This document shows, piece by piece, positions 44,291-55,881 of a stretch of DNA of 64,000 bases (the first letter of the stretch is position 1; every line of letters begins with the position of its first letter). The DNA lies in the NCBI GenBank assembly GCA_902729315.2, contig LR746279.1:3442001-3506000 (forward strand), read 5' to 3'. The position numbers and the translations under genes are program-made. Source of the stretch: Spirodela intermedia (Eukaryota > Streptophyta > Magnoliopsida > Alismatales > Araceae). A model generated the notes under the pieces. The model was not told where the DNA came from, ran no database searches, and saw only the letters and a program-made list of their open reading frames with translations.

Positions 44291-45954
44291 GAAGCAGAAC
44301 TTAAAACTATACATAGAATAATATAAAACTCACATAAGTAACTTGATTTTTAAATAATGGTACTTCCCATCACAAGATATTGATTGCAACATTAATACTT
44401 TGTCTTTGGATAGTAATATTAACTACAAGTAATATTTTGGTGTGACAAATAAATATTGAAAATAAGTTTTTGTCAAATAATAAGTCTTCTTTTGTACTAA
44501 TTTATTATTTACATAAAAATATCAAATAATTGCCGCATATTTATTATCACATAAATATGTAATTTGTAAAATATTAAACTTTTCTTTGGGCCAGTTAGTA
44601 TCCACAAAATTAGATACACAACATCTCATACATTAGCAAAATTAATATCCACAAGAGAACCTACTTTGGTAGGATGTTGCTTCAAGTAATAATTCTAAAA
44701 TATCAGACATGTACCAAAATTTGAATCATGATAGTTATTTGACATTTATTTATACTCAATGTAAACATAAATATTAAAAATATCAAATAAATTCATTAAA
44801 ATTCTGGAATGAAATTATCAATAATATTTCAAAAATAAAATGATGTCTGAAATAAATTATTTTATGGGCATGCCATCAGCAAACCAAATGTCGACATCAT
44901 CATCATGACGTCATCCCTGTGCACCAGTGCGTCGGCTAACTAGATAGGCTTATGCCGAGCCGGTGCGCCGTCTGGCTATCCAGCTCGCGCTGAGCCGATC
45001 ACCCGAACCGGTGTGAGCCAAGCCGCTTAACAGAACCGGCACGAGCCGAGCAGCGGAGCTGAACTGGCGCGAGCCTAGCTGCGGATCCGAACCGGCGCGA
45101 GCCGAGCCACGCACCAGAACCGACGCGAGCGGTGTACGAAACCGCCGTGTGACGGTTCCTCTCCCGTCCGGCACGCACCGAAAATGGTGTGGCCGTTTCG
45201 CGCGACGAATCAGCAGCCGGCGCCTGAAACGCCGCGTGACGGTTCCTCTCCTATCTGGCACGAACCAAAAATAGTGCGGCCGTTTCACGCGGCGTAGCGG
45301 TGCACGAACCGTCGCACGAAGGGAGAAAAAATTAGGGCTTATAAAGGTCGTCCTAAAAATGGCCTTCTGTTCGAAAAACGGACCCGCATCAGTTGCCCCT
45401 CCCTTCCACGTCTTCTTCATTCCCGCCGATTTCCGGAAGGCCCGGAAACCATCCTTCGGCGAGAGGAAGGGGAAGAACCAAAAGGATTAGGAGCATGCGG
45501 AAGCCACCGCAGCCCTCCGCATCCGACAGATCCTTTCGAAATCTTTTGGCCCCGGCCTGCACCTCTTCTTCGCCTTCCGGAGCCCTCCGGCGTCCATGCC
45601 TTCCGAAAGCGCCATCCACCGCTCTCCAGCCTCCCGTCTGACGACGGAAAGGGGAAAGGGGAACGGCTGGGTCCCTCCTGCAGCCCACGATTTCCAAATG
45701 GAAATCTTCCTTCGAGAAAAGAGAGGAAGAGAGGTGTGCGGAAACCACAGCTCCTCCTGCAGGGAAAGAAAAAGAGTCGACAAACCCTCTGAACAGCATG
45801 TGCGGTTCATTAATCCGTCCATGGTAAGGTTGAATCCTTACGATTTCCACAATGGACGCCTTAATCTAATTTTCAAAATAAGGCATCAAAGATGATACCG
45901 TGATGAATGAAAATTAATGAACAAATGTCATTCTCTAAAAAATCAACACATTTA
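44291..45954 (-). other. Long GC-variable leader region of the copia element
   Basis: Between the primer site and gag there are about 1.66 kb: an AT-rich part (44291-44880), a GC-rich repeat-bearing part (44890-45330), a minus-strand TTTATAAGC TATA-like motif near 45340, and a GC-rich part to 45850. Open frames here (44950-45420 and 45389-45850, minus) lack domains and look compositional. Such a leader is long for this lineage, so part may be a separate insertion. Confidence 0.4.
44990..45130. repeat. Degenerate ~32-bp tandem repeats (GAACCGGCGCGAGCC)
   Basis: At least four units built around GAACCGGYRYGAGCC and GAGC. A second repeated pair, CGTGACGGTTCCTCTCC plus CGGCCGTTTC-like sequence, follows at 45150-45300. 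GC-rich and CpG-rich. Confidence 0.6.
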
Positions 45955-45966
45955 ACTCGGATACCA
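45955..45966 (-). other. Primer binding site, initiator Met tRNA (minus)
   Basis: The minus strand reads TGGTATCCGAGT, close to the plant copia consensus TGGTATCAGAGC, just inside the LTR end. Confidence 0.75.
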
Positions 45967-45971
45967 CTTGT

Positions 45972-46522
45972 TGTGTTGAATCTGAAGGACCTTGTGTTGA
46001 TGAAGATGGAAAATGATAAAATAGAATGAAAATAGATTGAAACCATACCTAAATCCATGAAGGCGTAAGTACAAAGGATGGCCTTTTGGATCAGCACACA
46101 CAAGAGGTGGTTAGCCTCTTGTGTCCTTTTCCAATTTAGCCCATCATAAAATTGAAACAAGACCTGGTCTTTATGCATATTTATATTTATGCCCATACTT
46201 ATGAGAGAACTCATAATCTCAAATACTTAAACTCCAATGAATCACTTTAAGTGTGATTAATTCAATGATAACCCCATAATATACAATTCATATATATCAT
46301 TCTCCACATTGAAATTAATTCTAACAATAAATACACAAATTCCATCAATATTGACAAGATTGAGCAACAAAATGATTTTCCTTGGTCAATATTTAATATC
46401 TCAAGAGATGTAACAGTGTCCAAAAAGAGAAAAAGTGAATGAGAATCTTCTTCGACCTGTTTTAAAATAATGTTAAAAAATTCATTCATTTAATTAGAGA
46501 CTAAGTTTATGAGAAACTATCA
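45972..46522 (-). repeat. Candidate 5' LTR of the minus-strand copia
   Basis: On the plus strand it runs from TGTTGAATC to CTATCA. The inner end is fixed by the primer site; the outer end is placed where array-derived sequence resumes at 46523. No second LTR survives for comparison, so the outer boundary is tentative. Confidence 0.45.
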
Positions 46523-46610
46523 AAAAGCCAACCAATATCTAACATTTAAAACCCATGGTTTGTTGACATTCTGATGTGGAGCATTTCGATTTAGTGATGC
46601 ATTCATCTTT
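46523..46610 (+). repeat. Array remnant U7
   Basis: It matches 30185-30260 and 6810-6870, the flank downstream of the CCP peptide gene (aaagcc.accaat.tctaa then catgg.ttgtt.ac.ttc.gatg). The array therefore once extended at least this far. Confidence 0.6.
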
Positions 46611-46906
46611 GGTCACCACTAATCCTTTTGATGTCCTTGGCAATACAAAGCCCAAAAAGGTAGCTTCTTAAGCTTTGGACAGCTTGAGACTGAGACATTC
46701 CATAGAGAAGGAAATAACAAGGGATGCCCACATATGCTCCTCGAATTTGGAAGATCATTCAAGAGAATCAATTTTGATTGAGGAAAAAATAATCACTTTC
46801 ATAGTCCAAATTCCCGTCAACACCTCTTCAACAACTATCGGCTCTACTAGTTTTGGACACTCACCTAGGTTTAGAAGCACAATGCATGCATCTCACAATG
46901 CATGCA

Positions 46907-46987
46907 CGCGTACCCAAGGACTTCCCAAGGAGGTCACCCATCTAAGGACTACTCTCACCTAAGCATACTTAACTCTGGAGTTCTTAT
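46907..46987 (-). pseudogene. 5S rRNA-derived segment (Cassandra-like TRIM or 5S relic)
   Basis: The minus strand matches the 3' two thirds of plant 5S rRNA: AGAACTCC, GAGTTAAGTATGCTTAGG (A box region), GAGAGTAGT, GATGGGTGACCTCCTTGGG (C box) and AAGTCCT, with about 80% identity and one extra base. It lacks the 5' third. No tandem 5S spacer follows. Non-autonomous Cassandra retrotransposons carry such 5S segments in their LTRs, which would fit this transposon-rich setting, but I cannot see clear LTR ends. Confidence 0.7.
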
Positions 46988-46989
46988 AA

Positions 46990-47741
46990 GATAAGATGAC
47001 AACTCTCCCACTAAAGAGGGTTTTTTCTAATACTTCACATTATATAATATTTAAACTCAGAAGGTGTCTGAAGGCCACACCTATGCTAGGTCCTCTCACA
47101 ACATTGTTGCCATCTTTCTAAGAGATAGTTGCTTAGTGAAGTTTCAACAACTTCAGAATCTTCAGCAACATGCGCTAGTTCATATTGAAGATTAGTGCTT
47201 CCAAGTGGGTCTTTTTAGTTTCCATGAGATGTTGATAGACAACTTCTTAAAAAATGCACCTATAAACATAATATTGGGTTTTAAGCTGCACCTAGATCAA
47301 GAAAAAATATTTATATTTGTTGGATATTTTATTTAACTTTATTTAGTTTCTTTCTAATCTTATTTCCTCAATCTAAATCATAAAATTTTTAGCTTATGAA
47401 TCCAAGGCATTCAAAGGTTTTTATAGTTGTCCACTCTCCAAAAAGAAAAACTATTCCTTGGTTGCATTAGACCAATTATTCACCAATCACATGCGCTTAG
47501 CTCCCATGAAGTTTCTTTAGAAGTTATCTTATTGATTCATGATTTCATGAAGCTAATAATTGATTAGAGGATCACCTTCTTTGATGATTAATTAAGTACT
47601 TAATATTAAGTTTTTCTCACAAAGATAAGCATGACTTTCAATAGATATTTTCTAATTGTTGGAGTTGACTTTGTCTAATACTTTGATTAAGGGGATGATG
47701 TCGTAGTCTAAAGTGACAACCACCGGAGATGATTCGATGAT
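46990..47741. other. Spacer without a recognisable gene
   Basis: AT-rich, no conserved ORF, not repeated elsewhere in the window. Part may be the body of the 5S-carrying element. Confidence 0.4.
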
Positions 47742-48953
47742 TGATAACTCTATACTTAGGATGTTATAGATCTTAAGTGAAGTTATTTAAAACTATTTAT
47801 AATTCCACTATCTTAATCAATCTAATAAATAGAGAGGGTAAGATAGGGGTCGAATCACAAAGAGAAAAACTAATCTTAAGAAATCTTAAGTAATGAAAAG
47901 AAATAGATTAGAAAATGGACAAGAGAAAGAGAGATTAGAGATGAGAGGTGAGTTGAAAATGAGAAATATGGGTGAAATGAGATGTACTAAAAGAAACCCC
48001 AGATCAGAGTTGACCTAGGAGGTGTAGAAAAGAGGCTTTGAGAGTATTTTAATAAAAAAAATGGTCGAGATTGACAAGAAAAGGAAACAAGTAAGCACAA
48101 GGAAGAAGATTGCTCAATCTGAGCCTTTATATATTGCCAAGGCCAGGGAGTTTACTTTGATAGGTTGATCTCCAGCACTTTACTCCTTGCAACTCAATCC
48201 TCAACACTCAACTTTACTGAACACTTTACTCAAGTGATTCTAATCACTCAAGATGATACAAAAGGGGAAGAAGAATAGATCTTTAGAATAGAAAATATTT
48301 CACTATTGCCAGCCACTCTTGGGGCTCCTTCTAGAAAGATGAGAAAGAAAGAGGGTAAAGGGAATACATATATGTAGTAAAATTTCCCAAAATACCCTTG
48401 GCCATTTCTCAAAATACCTTCAGCTCTTCTCCTTCGTTTTCACAACTTTCTTGAAGTTGATTTTTTAATCTAAATATGGGGATGTGAAGAGGACATCTTG
48501 AAGATCGTGCCCACAAAATTTAGGCTCGAAACTTCTTTTGAATTGTCAAATATCGATGCTAGAAGACGGAGAAATTAGGCGTTGATTGGGTGTCCCAGCC
48601 GCAAATGAACCATCGAAAAGTGACGGCTGAAAAGAGACGTCTTTAACTGTTGCTCACAGTGACAAGACGTGCTTCAATCATTGACTGGCAGTCAACATCT
48701 TCTCACCTTCCACGTGTCATTAACTGAAAAAAGTTGAAGAAAACCCCTAGAATGTGTGAAATATATGTATTTCCCTAAATTAGTTAAATATCCTCATGAC
48801 TTAAATATATCAAAATAAACTCAAAAAAAATATAAAAAATTCAAGAATAATAAAGTTATTTTTTGCCTATTTTATATCTGATAAAATGACAAAATAAGAT
48901 ATTTGATCATAAAATATATTCACTTAAGGTAATTAATTTTTAGCATATTATCA
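47742..48953 (-). repeat. 3' LTR of an Athila-like Ty3/gypsy element
   Basis: Plus-strand ends TGATAACTC and ATTATCA (TGATAA/TTATCA termini), 1212 bp. A G-rich polypurine tract abuts its minus-strand 5' end, so the element lies to the right on the minus strand. A 'ggggtcgaatcac' block near its left end is typical of such LTR U5 regions read in reverse. The flanking target copy to the left is atgat (47737-47741); its partner is not in view. Confidence 0.7.
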
Positions 48954-48988
48954 CACCCCCCTAAGATTATTGCTAGTCTCTTAGTAAT
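48954..48988 (-). other. Polypurine tract preceded by a small hairpin
   Basis: The minus strand reads a hairpin (ATTACTAAGAGACTAGCAAT) and then TCTTAGGGGGGTG directly before the LTR. The same hairpin plus G-tract pattern is seen at 51503-51538 and 56530-56566. Confidence 0.6.
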
Positions 48989-49416
48989 TCATTATGTCTA
49001 GGCTTAGATCATTATTCACCTAAGTCAATATATATACCTAACAGTTCACACTAAGCTCACACTCACCTTTTGGTCTATTACAAGGACACCTCCTCCTACT
49101 CATGGGCATAGAATTCTGAAGAATGTAAAAAGATGTGTGACAATGAAGAGAGTGAAAGACAAGGTATTGGTGGTGGTTGAAGGCTATGGATGAAGGATAT
49201 GGGTAGTGAATTAGATCTAGAGTTATATGTTGATCAATTGGAGAATGGTGGGTTGAAATAGCTTGGTGAAGATGGATAAAGATAGAAGTGGAAATGATAG
49301 TCATGATGGATGAACTCATTTTGCCAAGTAAGTAATGACGATGAGATGGAATGGAATTAACATACTAAGTACTAGATACCTAATGTAGGTATTGAGTACC
49401 AGATATGAAATGAGTG
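48989..49416 (-). other. Internal region of the Athila-like element next to its 3' end
   Basis: Between the polypurine tract and the next nested LTR. An open minus-strand frame (49038-49319) has no recognisable domain. Athila-type elements carry long non-coding or env-like sequence here. Confidence 0.35.
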
Positions 49417-49421
49417 CATGC

Positions 49422-50609
49422 TGATAAAACGAAATTGAGGGTTGTCAAAAGCCTCAAAATCAGTTGATCAAAAAATATCTATAATCACGAATTTACCAAA
49501 TAAAAATACTAAAATAGGTAAGTATGGTAGTAAGCTCGAGGTCAATCCATTGGGAGTGAGAATTAGGCATTGCCTAGTTACTATTTAAATCAAATGAGTC
49601 CAAAAGAGAGGTAATGACGAATAAAAAGAATTTTCACTATCAAAAAAGGGGGAAACGATGGTTTAATTATGTAGAAGATGATTATGAATGGGAAAAACAC
49701 TCACAAATGATTCATGAGATGAAATTAACACGGTATTTCTATCTATTCAAACCTACGGGAGCTAGATTGTTGTTTACACTCGAAACACAATAGATCTGGA
49801 GAAACATACCTCAGGCCTCTATATTTTGCCAATGCCAAACAATTTCCTCTTTGAGTACAGTCCTCCAGTGATTGTAGCAATGAAACAAAGCTTAAATCAA
49901 CTCGAACATATCAAGATTGATGCAGAACCCTAATGTGGTTTCATTCAGCCAACTAAATATCGAGACATTCAAAGTTCGTTCTTTCACTCCTCAATGGCAG
50001 CTTAAATGTGTAAGAGTTTTCACAAGAGATGAGAATACACATGTAGGGCTATGATTAAATGAGAGCATTTTTATCTTTTTGGCCATAATAAAATCGAGCA
50101 AGAGGTGGTTTCTTCTCAAGTTTATCTGAAGCATTGGATTTGGACATCTTGTTGTCGACATTAGATCTTCCTGAATGTTGCAATCTACTGCACCCTCGAT
50201 AAGTATGCTCCATTTGCCATTAATTATGTGGGCATTCTCAATGGCTTCTGATCTCCTTATTTGATGATGCCACATGTTAGTGCCTCAACCCTTAATTTCA
50301 TTGCCTCATCTCCACAGATTAGATCTTATCCATCAAAGCATATATCGACTTCCTAAAAACCATAAATAGATATCGATTTTTTTTTGAAATTCTCTCATAT
50401 TAATAAAAAATCAATTATGACTATAAAACTTTGAGAAAAATTCCAAAAAATTCTCTAAAATATTAAACTTCATGAAATACTGAAAGTTCATTTTTAACAT
50501 GATAATATGCTATATTATAAGATTTATGTTTTTGAATAAAGTAATGCATGTTATCACATTCTCAAACTTCATGAAATATGCCTTTTGTGTCATAATCAAT
50601 ATGTTATCA
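49422..50609. mobile_element. Solo LTR with CATGC duplication
   Basis: TGATAAAACG to TGTTATCA, 1188 bp, flanked by CATGC at 49417-49421 and 50610-50614, an exact 5-bp duplication. Termini and a 'tcgaggtcaatcc' block near the left end resemble the LTR at 47742, so it probably belongs to a related Ty3/gypsy family. Confidence 0.75.
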
Positions 50610-50614
50610 CATGC

Positions 50615-51502
50615 ATCTCCATATCTACCGAGTAGAGAAAAGGAAAAAAATGGAAGAACAAAACATCCCAAATAACACTACCTCCTTGACTTTTTTTTTC
50701 TCTCTCTCTCTCTTTTATATATATTATTATTTTTTTGACTTTTCTTCTTCTTTTTTTTTTTCATAGGGCTTTAAAAAAATGCATGGGACATACAATATGT
50801 CCCATGAGAAACCCTAATTATGGATGAAATAGATGAAGAGAACATGAGAAACCCTAATTATGGAGATGATGCAAACAAATACATGTCATGGGAAGATATG
50901 AAGAAAATAATAAAAGATGATGAATTGCATAAATTGCCAAGATGTATGTGAGGATAATAGTCAATTGAAAGAGATTAAGGCTCATAGTGTGGATGGATGA
51001 ATGGGTGAAATAAAATAAGCAAAAGAAGAACAAATAGTTCTATACTTAGGACTTGGTGAACTCATTACTTAGTACCTCAATGAGATGAAACTTAGTTAGT
51101 GACTTATGAACTCTAGGACATTTAGGCAAGATCTTGGCTAAATGAAGAAGAATAATGTCTTCAAAGGGGCTAAGTCTTCACACAAGACGATAGTACTTCT
51201 ACCTTTTGATTTTTCAATCCTTTATCCCCTCACTAGTTTCCCTACCACCTATGTAACCAAACTATTCAAGTTTTCCATTGGTTTGTCTAGACCATGGTTA
51301 GATATACATCCCATTCAAGTGTGAGCATGATCCACTCAAAGAGTCTAACTCCTAAATCCAACTTCTTTGATGTAATGTGAATGAATGATTTAATGTGGGA
51401 TTCTTAGAAGATATATTTTCAAAACAAGACATCATCATTAACGAAATGATAGTAAAAGTTTTGAAATTTTTCAATAAAATCACATAGATACTATTTAACC
51501 TA
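50615..51502 (-). other. Probable 3' LTR and flank of the second Athila-like element
   Basis: It lies immediately left of a polypurine tract (51503-51518), so its right part should be that element's 3' LTR on the minus strand. I cannot place the LTR's left end. It includes CT-rich and T-rich tracts near 50695-50765 and no convincing ORF. Confidence 0.4.
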
Positions 51503-51538
51503 ATCCTCCCCCCTAAAGCATGTATGGTCCCTCATACA
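51503..51538 (-). other. Second polypurine tract with hairpin
   Basis: The minus strand reads a perfect 6-bp stem (TGTATG/CATACA), then CTTTAGGGGGGAGGAT. It marks the 3' end of the element whose integrase starts at 51958. Confidence 0.6.
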
Positions 51539-51957
51539 AGAAAAAATAAAATGAGTTATAGGGCAAATAGTGGATAATTAAGCTCCCTTGTTGTTGACTT
51601 TGACCTCTCTATGCCTCAAGGAGGTTGACCTGATCAGCATTGTATCTTGAAAAATCTGCTCAACTTATAATAATATTTAGCATTAGACAAGATGAAAAGC
51701 AAAAAAAATTAGGGTTTAGTGAACCCCTTCTTTGGTTTGCTCTGATCTTTGTCAAATGTTAAGTTATAGGTTTTGAATTAAATATTGATCTAATCCTCTT
51801 CAATAATGTCTTGATTAAGAAGCCTTATATTGAAGTCCTTCACCTGCTAACTTGAGCTTTACAGCCTCAAGATAACTATTAAATCCTATGGCTATTAAGT
51901 AGCCTTTTAAGAAAATAAGGATAACAAAAGTAATGGTCCTAGTGCTCAAAATATAAT
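51539..51957 (-). other. 3' untranslated stretch of the second Athila-like element
   Basis: It separates the integrase stop from the polypurine tract. No ORF of note. Confidence 0.45.
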
Positions 51958-52661
51958 CTAAACGTGGTGAGAAGGAGGATCATGAAGGTCTTCTAAAGTA
52001 GGAGATGGTTGACTTTCAAACTCTATATATGATTTTAACCATTGATCATTCACTATGAATTCTTTGTCACCATTAAGGTTTGTGACCCTAATTGTCTCAT
52101 TTTTATAAGCTTCAAGGACCACAAAGGGGCCATCCCATCTAGACCTTAACTTCCCTAGAAAGAGTTTTAATCGAGAATTGTATAACCATACTCTCTGATT
52201 TTGATGAAATTCCTTCCTTCTAATAAGTTTGTCATGGAAGGTTTTCATCCTTTCTTTGAAGATGACTGAATTCTCAAATGCTTAATTCCTTAGCTCTTGG
52301 AGCACATGAAGTTGAAGCATCCTATCCTTCCCAGCTTCATCTAATGAAAGATTGAGCTTCTTAATAGCCTAATCTGCCTGGTGCTCAATTTCAACTAGAA
52401 GATGACAAACTTTCTCATATATAAGCCTATAAGCAGACATCCCCAAAGGGCTCTTGTAGGCAGTCCTATAAGCCCATAGATTAGAACATTTGTTTGCCTA
52501 GTCTTTTCTATTTGGCCAAATGATCTTCTTGAGAATTTTCTTGATCCCTTATTGCATATCTCAACTTGACCATTGGCTTGGGGATGGTATGAAGTGGTCA
52601 TCTTGTGTTAGACTTCATATCTCTTCAACAAACTCTTAAAGTATGAGTGGTTAAAGTGTGA
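51958..52661 (-). pseudogene. Athila-like integrase, C-terminal half
   Basis: Minus-strand frames: MTTSYHPQANGQVEI (core domain end, 52601-52550), a degenerate stretch, then RVWLYNSRLKLFLGKLRSRW and DGPFVV at 52190-52130, the usual 'RLxLFPGKLxSRWxGPF' C-terminal motif of Athila integrases, ending at 51958. Frame changes and a TAA before HKMTTSYHP show decay. The N-terminal half lies beyond the solo LTR at 52667-54270. Confidence 0.85.
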
Positions 52662-52666
52662 CCCTC

Positions 52667-54270
52667 TAACGTGACTCAATCATTGTATATTAAATCACGC
52701 AAATATAAAATTTATAAAACTAGAAAATATAAATTTTCAGATATTTAGAAGTATTTCTAAATAAATATATCAATTATAATTCAATAAAAATTTCAAAAAT
52801 AGCATTAATTTTCCAGGTCGATCAGAGGGATGTAATATAATATTTAGTAATTATTCAGAATTTTTCTCAATGAATACAATTTTCTTACGAATTTTATACT
52901 AGGAAATAAAAAGGAAATATATTTAAAATTCACAAAAAAAAGGAAATAAGGGTGTAGATGCAAATCAAGTAGAAACAGAGTTTTGCCCGGTGATTCTTAC
53001 GTAAGTAATTACAAATGACTTAATTAATCAAATTAAGATCTGTAAAAGCCGGAAGAATCGTAATTGAACGAAGTATAGTTTGGTAAATTAAAATCACACA
53101 AAGTATCACCAAATGAAGTGTAAATTAAATTGAAAGTAGGAAAATAGAGTTTCGGCGTCGCGACGGCGATGCGTCGGCGATGCACTAGAATCTTGAATGT
53201 TTGGGAGGGTCGTCGTGTAGTGTCCACGGCCTCGAAGGCTCTCTTGGACAAAGACGATGTAGGCAATCTCTAGATCTTCTCGCGAAGTCTAGAGATGAAT
53301 GAAGTGGGTCGTCGAATCATCTCCGGCAGCTGTCACCCGGCGGAACAGAAAAACGGCGACTTTAGCTCCTCTCCGGCGGCTGTCACCTGACGGAGAGGAG
53401 CTGGATGGAGGTGGGGCGCGTGTCAAGGAGCTTCATCCTCAGGTCCGTGCAGCAAGAGGAGGCTCTTCATCGCATCTGGTACGCTTTCAGGAGGTGGCGA
53501 CTAGTCTCCTAGTGGATCGTCCTCTTCCTGACGACGACTTGTTCATCAATCAATCGAAGATGATTTACTCGATGGATTTACGATCCTTTTATCGTGAATT
53601 GTTCAGCAATTTTAGTAGCAATGCTCTACGAATCGCATTGACGAGATTTTTGCCGATGATCCAGCGATTCTCGTTGCTTAATCCTTCACCGGCGATCTGC
53701 AAGAAAGTCACAATAATCAAATAAAAATATATGAATTTTGACTTTGGAAGGATTCGAACCCACGTCGGTCGCCTGCTTGTGAAGAAGGTGTGATGTGGGT
53801 TTAGTCCCACATCGGTTGTGTGCCGATTTTTTGGGCGAATATATAGTAATGTTAACTTTGTAAGTAATGTCTCTTCTCTCGCATGTACGACCACTCCTTG
53901 CCTCACAACCACTGGCCACTGGTGACGTGGAAGGGGAGTGGTGCACACGTGCCCCTATTGGTCTAAGCTAAGCCGCTCGAGCTCTTGCTGTGGCTACTCC
54001 CCGACTACGCTTCCGACCTGCTTGCGGGCTCAGCTGGCCGGCGGGTCCCCTCAATTTGCAATATTTTTTATTTTTATTTCTTGTTCTTCATTTATCTCAA
54101 AGGTAAGACTATAAAAATTGTATAAAATCACATAATTACCCAAAAATTCAAGTTAATCAATTGAAAACCAAAAATCATTCTTTAACACAAATATAAGTTT
54201 ATTTATCATGAGTTAAGGCTAAAACTATATTATTTACTAATTGTTAACTCATGATAATGAAGACTTATCA
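52667..54270 (+). mobile_element. Solo LTR, 1.7-kb Ty3/gypsy family (CCCTC duplication)
   Basis: TAACGTGACTCAATC to GACTTATCA, 1604 bp, flanked by CCCTC at 52662-52666 and 54271-54275. The first base pair of the terminal TG has mutated to TA. It sits inside the Athila integrase: removing the LTR and one CCCTC rejoins SDGG to SHF in frame, reproducing the conserved integrase SDGGxHF motif. It keeps an exact USE (53804-53814), TATA (53840-53845) and B-box (53750-53760). Confidence 0.93.
53804..53845 (+). promoter_or_regulatory. Exact plant USE plus TATA in the solo LTR
   Basis: GTCCCACATCG followed after 25 nt by TATATA. The related LTR at 61092 (minus strand) has the exact USE but only 17 nt to its TATA, owing to a small deletion. 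Confidence 0.5.
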
Positions 54271-54275
54271 CCCTC

Positions 54276-54918
54276 CATCACTCAAAATTGCCTTGGGACA
54301 TCCAAATCATGAGAAAATAATCTGTTCTAGAAATTTAATGATAATCTTATGATCATTAGTCCTAATAAGGATAGCCTCTATCCATTTAGATACATAGTTG
54401 ACTGCCATCAATATATATTCATTTTCCGTCGATGAAGGAAACAGTCCTATAAAATCTATTCCCTAAATCAAAGATCTTTACCTCAATGATGGGTTGCAAA
54501 GGCATGGAATCTCTTTTGTCTATAATCTTTGTAGCTTGACACTTCAAATATTGCTGAACATATTCATTTGAATCTTTAAACAAAGATGGCTAATAAAATT
54601 CAGCTTGAAGTACCTTCATTGACGTGATCTTAGGAGAATAATGACCATCATAGAATGAGTGACAAAATTAAAAATACTTCTTTATTCCTCTTTAGGCACA
54701 CATCTCCTATAAATGTAATCAACTCTCAAATGAAATAATTCAGGTTCTTCTCAGTAAAAGTGATCAATATTCTTGAAAAACCTTTTTCTTACATATAATT
54801 TTATTTATTTGGAAGTTGACCACTAGCTAAATAATTTATAATGTGTGCATACCATGGTGGCCTACTAAATTGAACACTTAGTATACGCTCAGCTGAAAAT
54901 TCTTCTAAAATAAGATTT
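54276..54918 (-). pseudogene. Athila-like integrase, N-terminal half
   Basis: Minus-strand fragments read YLKCQATKIIDKRDSMPLQPII, then EYILMAVNYVSKWIEA, RTNDHKIIIKFLE and FGCPKAILSDGG, corresponding to 'CxxCQ..MPLxxI', the 'VDYVSKWVEA' core and 'GxPxAIISDGG' of Athila-type integrases. Several stops and at least two frame changes are present. Confidence 0.85.
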
Positions 54919-55290
54919 CTATCTCCTTGGTGACCTAGAGAGATGGTCAGCCACTACATTTTTGACCCTTGGCCTATCTCTAATTTCAATATCTAATTCT
55001 TGCAAAAAAATAATCCATCTAATTAGCCTAGGTTTAGCTTCTATTTTCTTCAATAAAAACTTTAAAGTAGAATGATAAAAAAAAACTATAACCCTATTAT
55101 GAAGTACATAAGACCTAAACTTATCTAAAGTAAAAACTATTGTAAGTAGTTCTTTTTCAGTAGTTGTATAATTCACTTGAGCCCCTCTTAAAGTTTTACT
55201 TACATAGTAGATGGCCATAGGCTTCTTATCAACCCCTCTATCCAAGTATAGCTCCCACAACATAGTTTGATGCATCACACATCAACTCAA
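54919..55290 (-). pseudogene. Athila-like RNase H
   Basis: Open minus-strand frame of 119 codons: AIYYVSKTLRGAQVNYTTTE, KELLTIVFTLDKFRSY, FFYHSTLKFLLKK, KPRLIRWIIFLQELDIEIRD and NVVADHLSR. This is the full RNase H signature of Ty3/gypsy elements of the Athila type, with YTDH reading FYHS. It starts downstream of the DASN-like end of RT. Confidence 0.9.
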
Positions 55291-55876
55291 AGGATAAATC
55301 TCACCTTTGTGCTTGAAGGATGGGTGCTTCTACCAAAGTTGACTTGATATATTCAAATGTTGCCTTCCCTACATCTTTAATATTAAACCCCACATCCTTG
55401 GAGAAAAGGTTAGTTAATGATTTAGAAATTTTTGTCAAATCTTTAATGAACTATCTATAGAAGTTTGGATAGCCGAGAAACCCTCTAAGTTCCTTGAGGG
55501 TTGTGGGTAGAGGCAGACCCTGGATTACCTCTACCTTGGTCTTGTCCACCTCTAGCCCACGATTTCTCACCATATGCCCCAGCATGACCCCTTCCTTCAC
55601 CATGAAGTGGGGCTTTTCCTAGCTTAAGACCAACCTCTTCTCTACACATATTTGTAAAACATGGGTTAGGACATCTAAACACATGTCAAAAGAAGAACCA
55701 TAAATCAAAAAGTCATCCATAAAGATTTCTAGGCCCTTTCCTATTAGATCAAAAAACATAGCAGACATGCATCTTTAAAAAGTAGTTGGGGTGTTACACA
55801 ATCCAAAAGGCATTCTCTTGAAAGCATAAGTCCCACATAGAGTGATAAAAGTGGTTTTCTGATGTTCCCACATTTG
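55291..55876 (-). pseudogene. Athila-like reverse transcriptase, C-terminal part
   Basis: Minus-strand frames: KTTFITLCGTYAFKRMPFGL, CNTPTTF, IFMDDF (catalytic, MDD form usual for this lineage), VLQICVEKRLVLS, EKPHFMVKEGVMLGH, LKELRGFLGY and APIL. The first part of RT is missing because another element starts at 55882; the rest should continue beyond that element's far end. Confidence 0.88.
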
Positions 55877-55881
55877 TAAAC

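Larger units (their letters stand above)
42440..46522 (-). mobile_element. Truncated Ty1/copia element, minus strand
   Basis: Reading right to left: an LTR candidate (46522-45972), Met-tRNA primer site, a long leader, gag, protease and integrase, stopping abruptly at about 42470 without RT or RNase H. It is a different lineage from the element at 30.4 kb (AT-rich, with a protease-proximal region of the WxDSGATxHI type). Array sequence lies on both sides but not from the same part of the module, so the locus was rearranged. Confidence 0.8.

Noticed and set aside
44950-45850. Minus-strand frames of 156 and 153 codons
   Set aside because: GC-rich leader of a copia element containing short tandem repeats; no recognisable domain.
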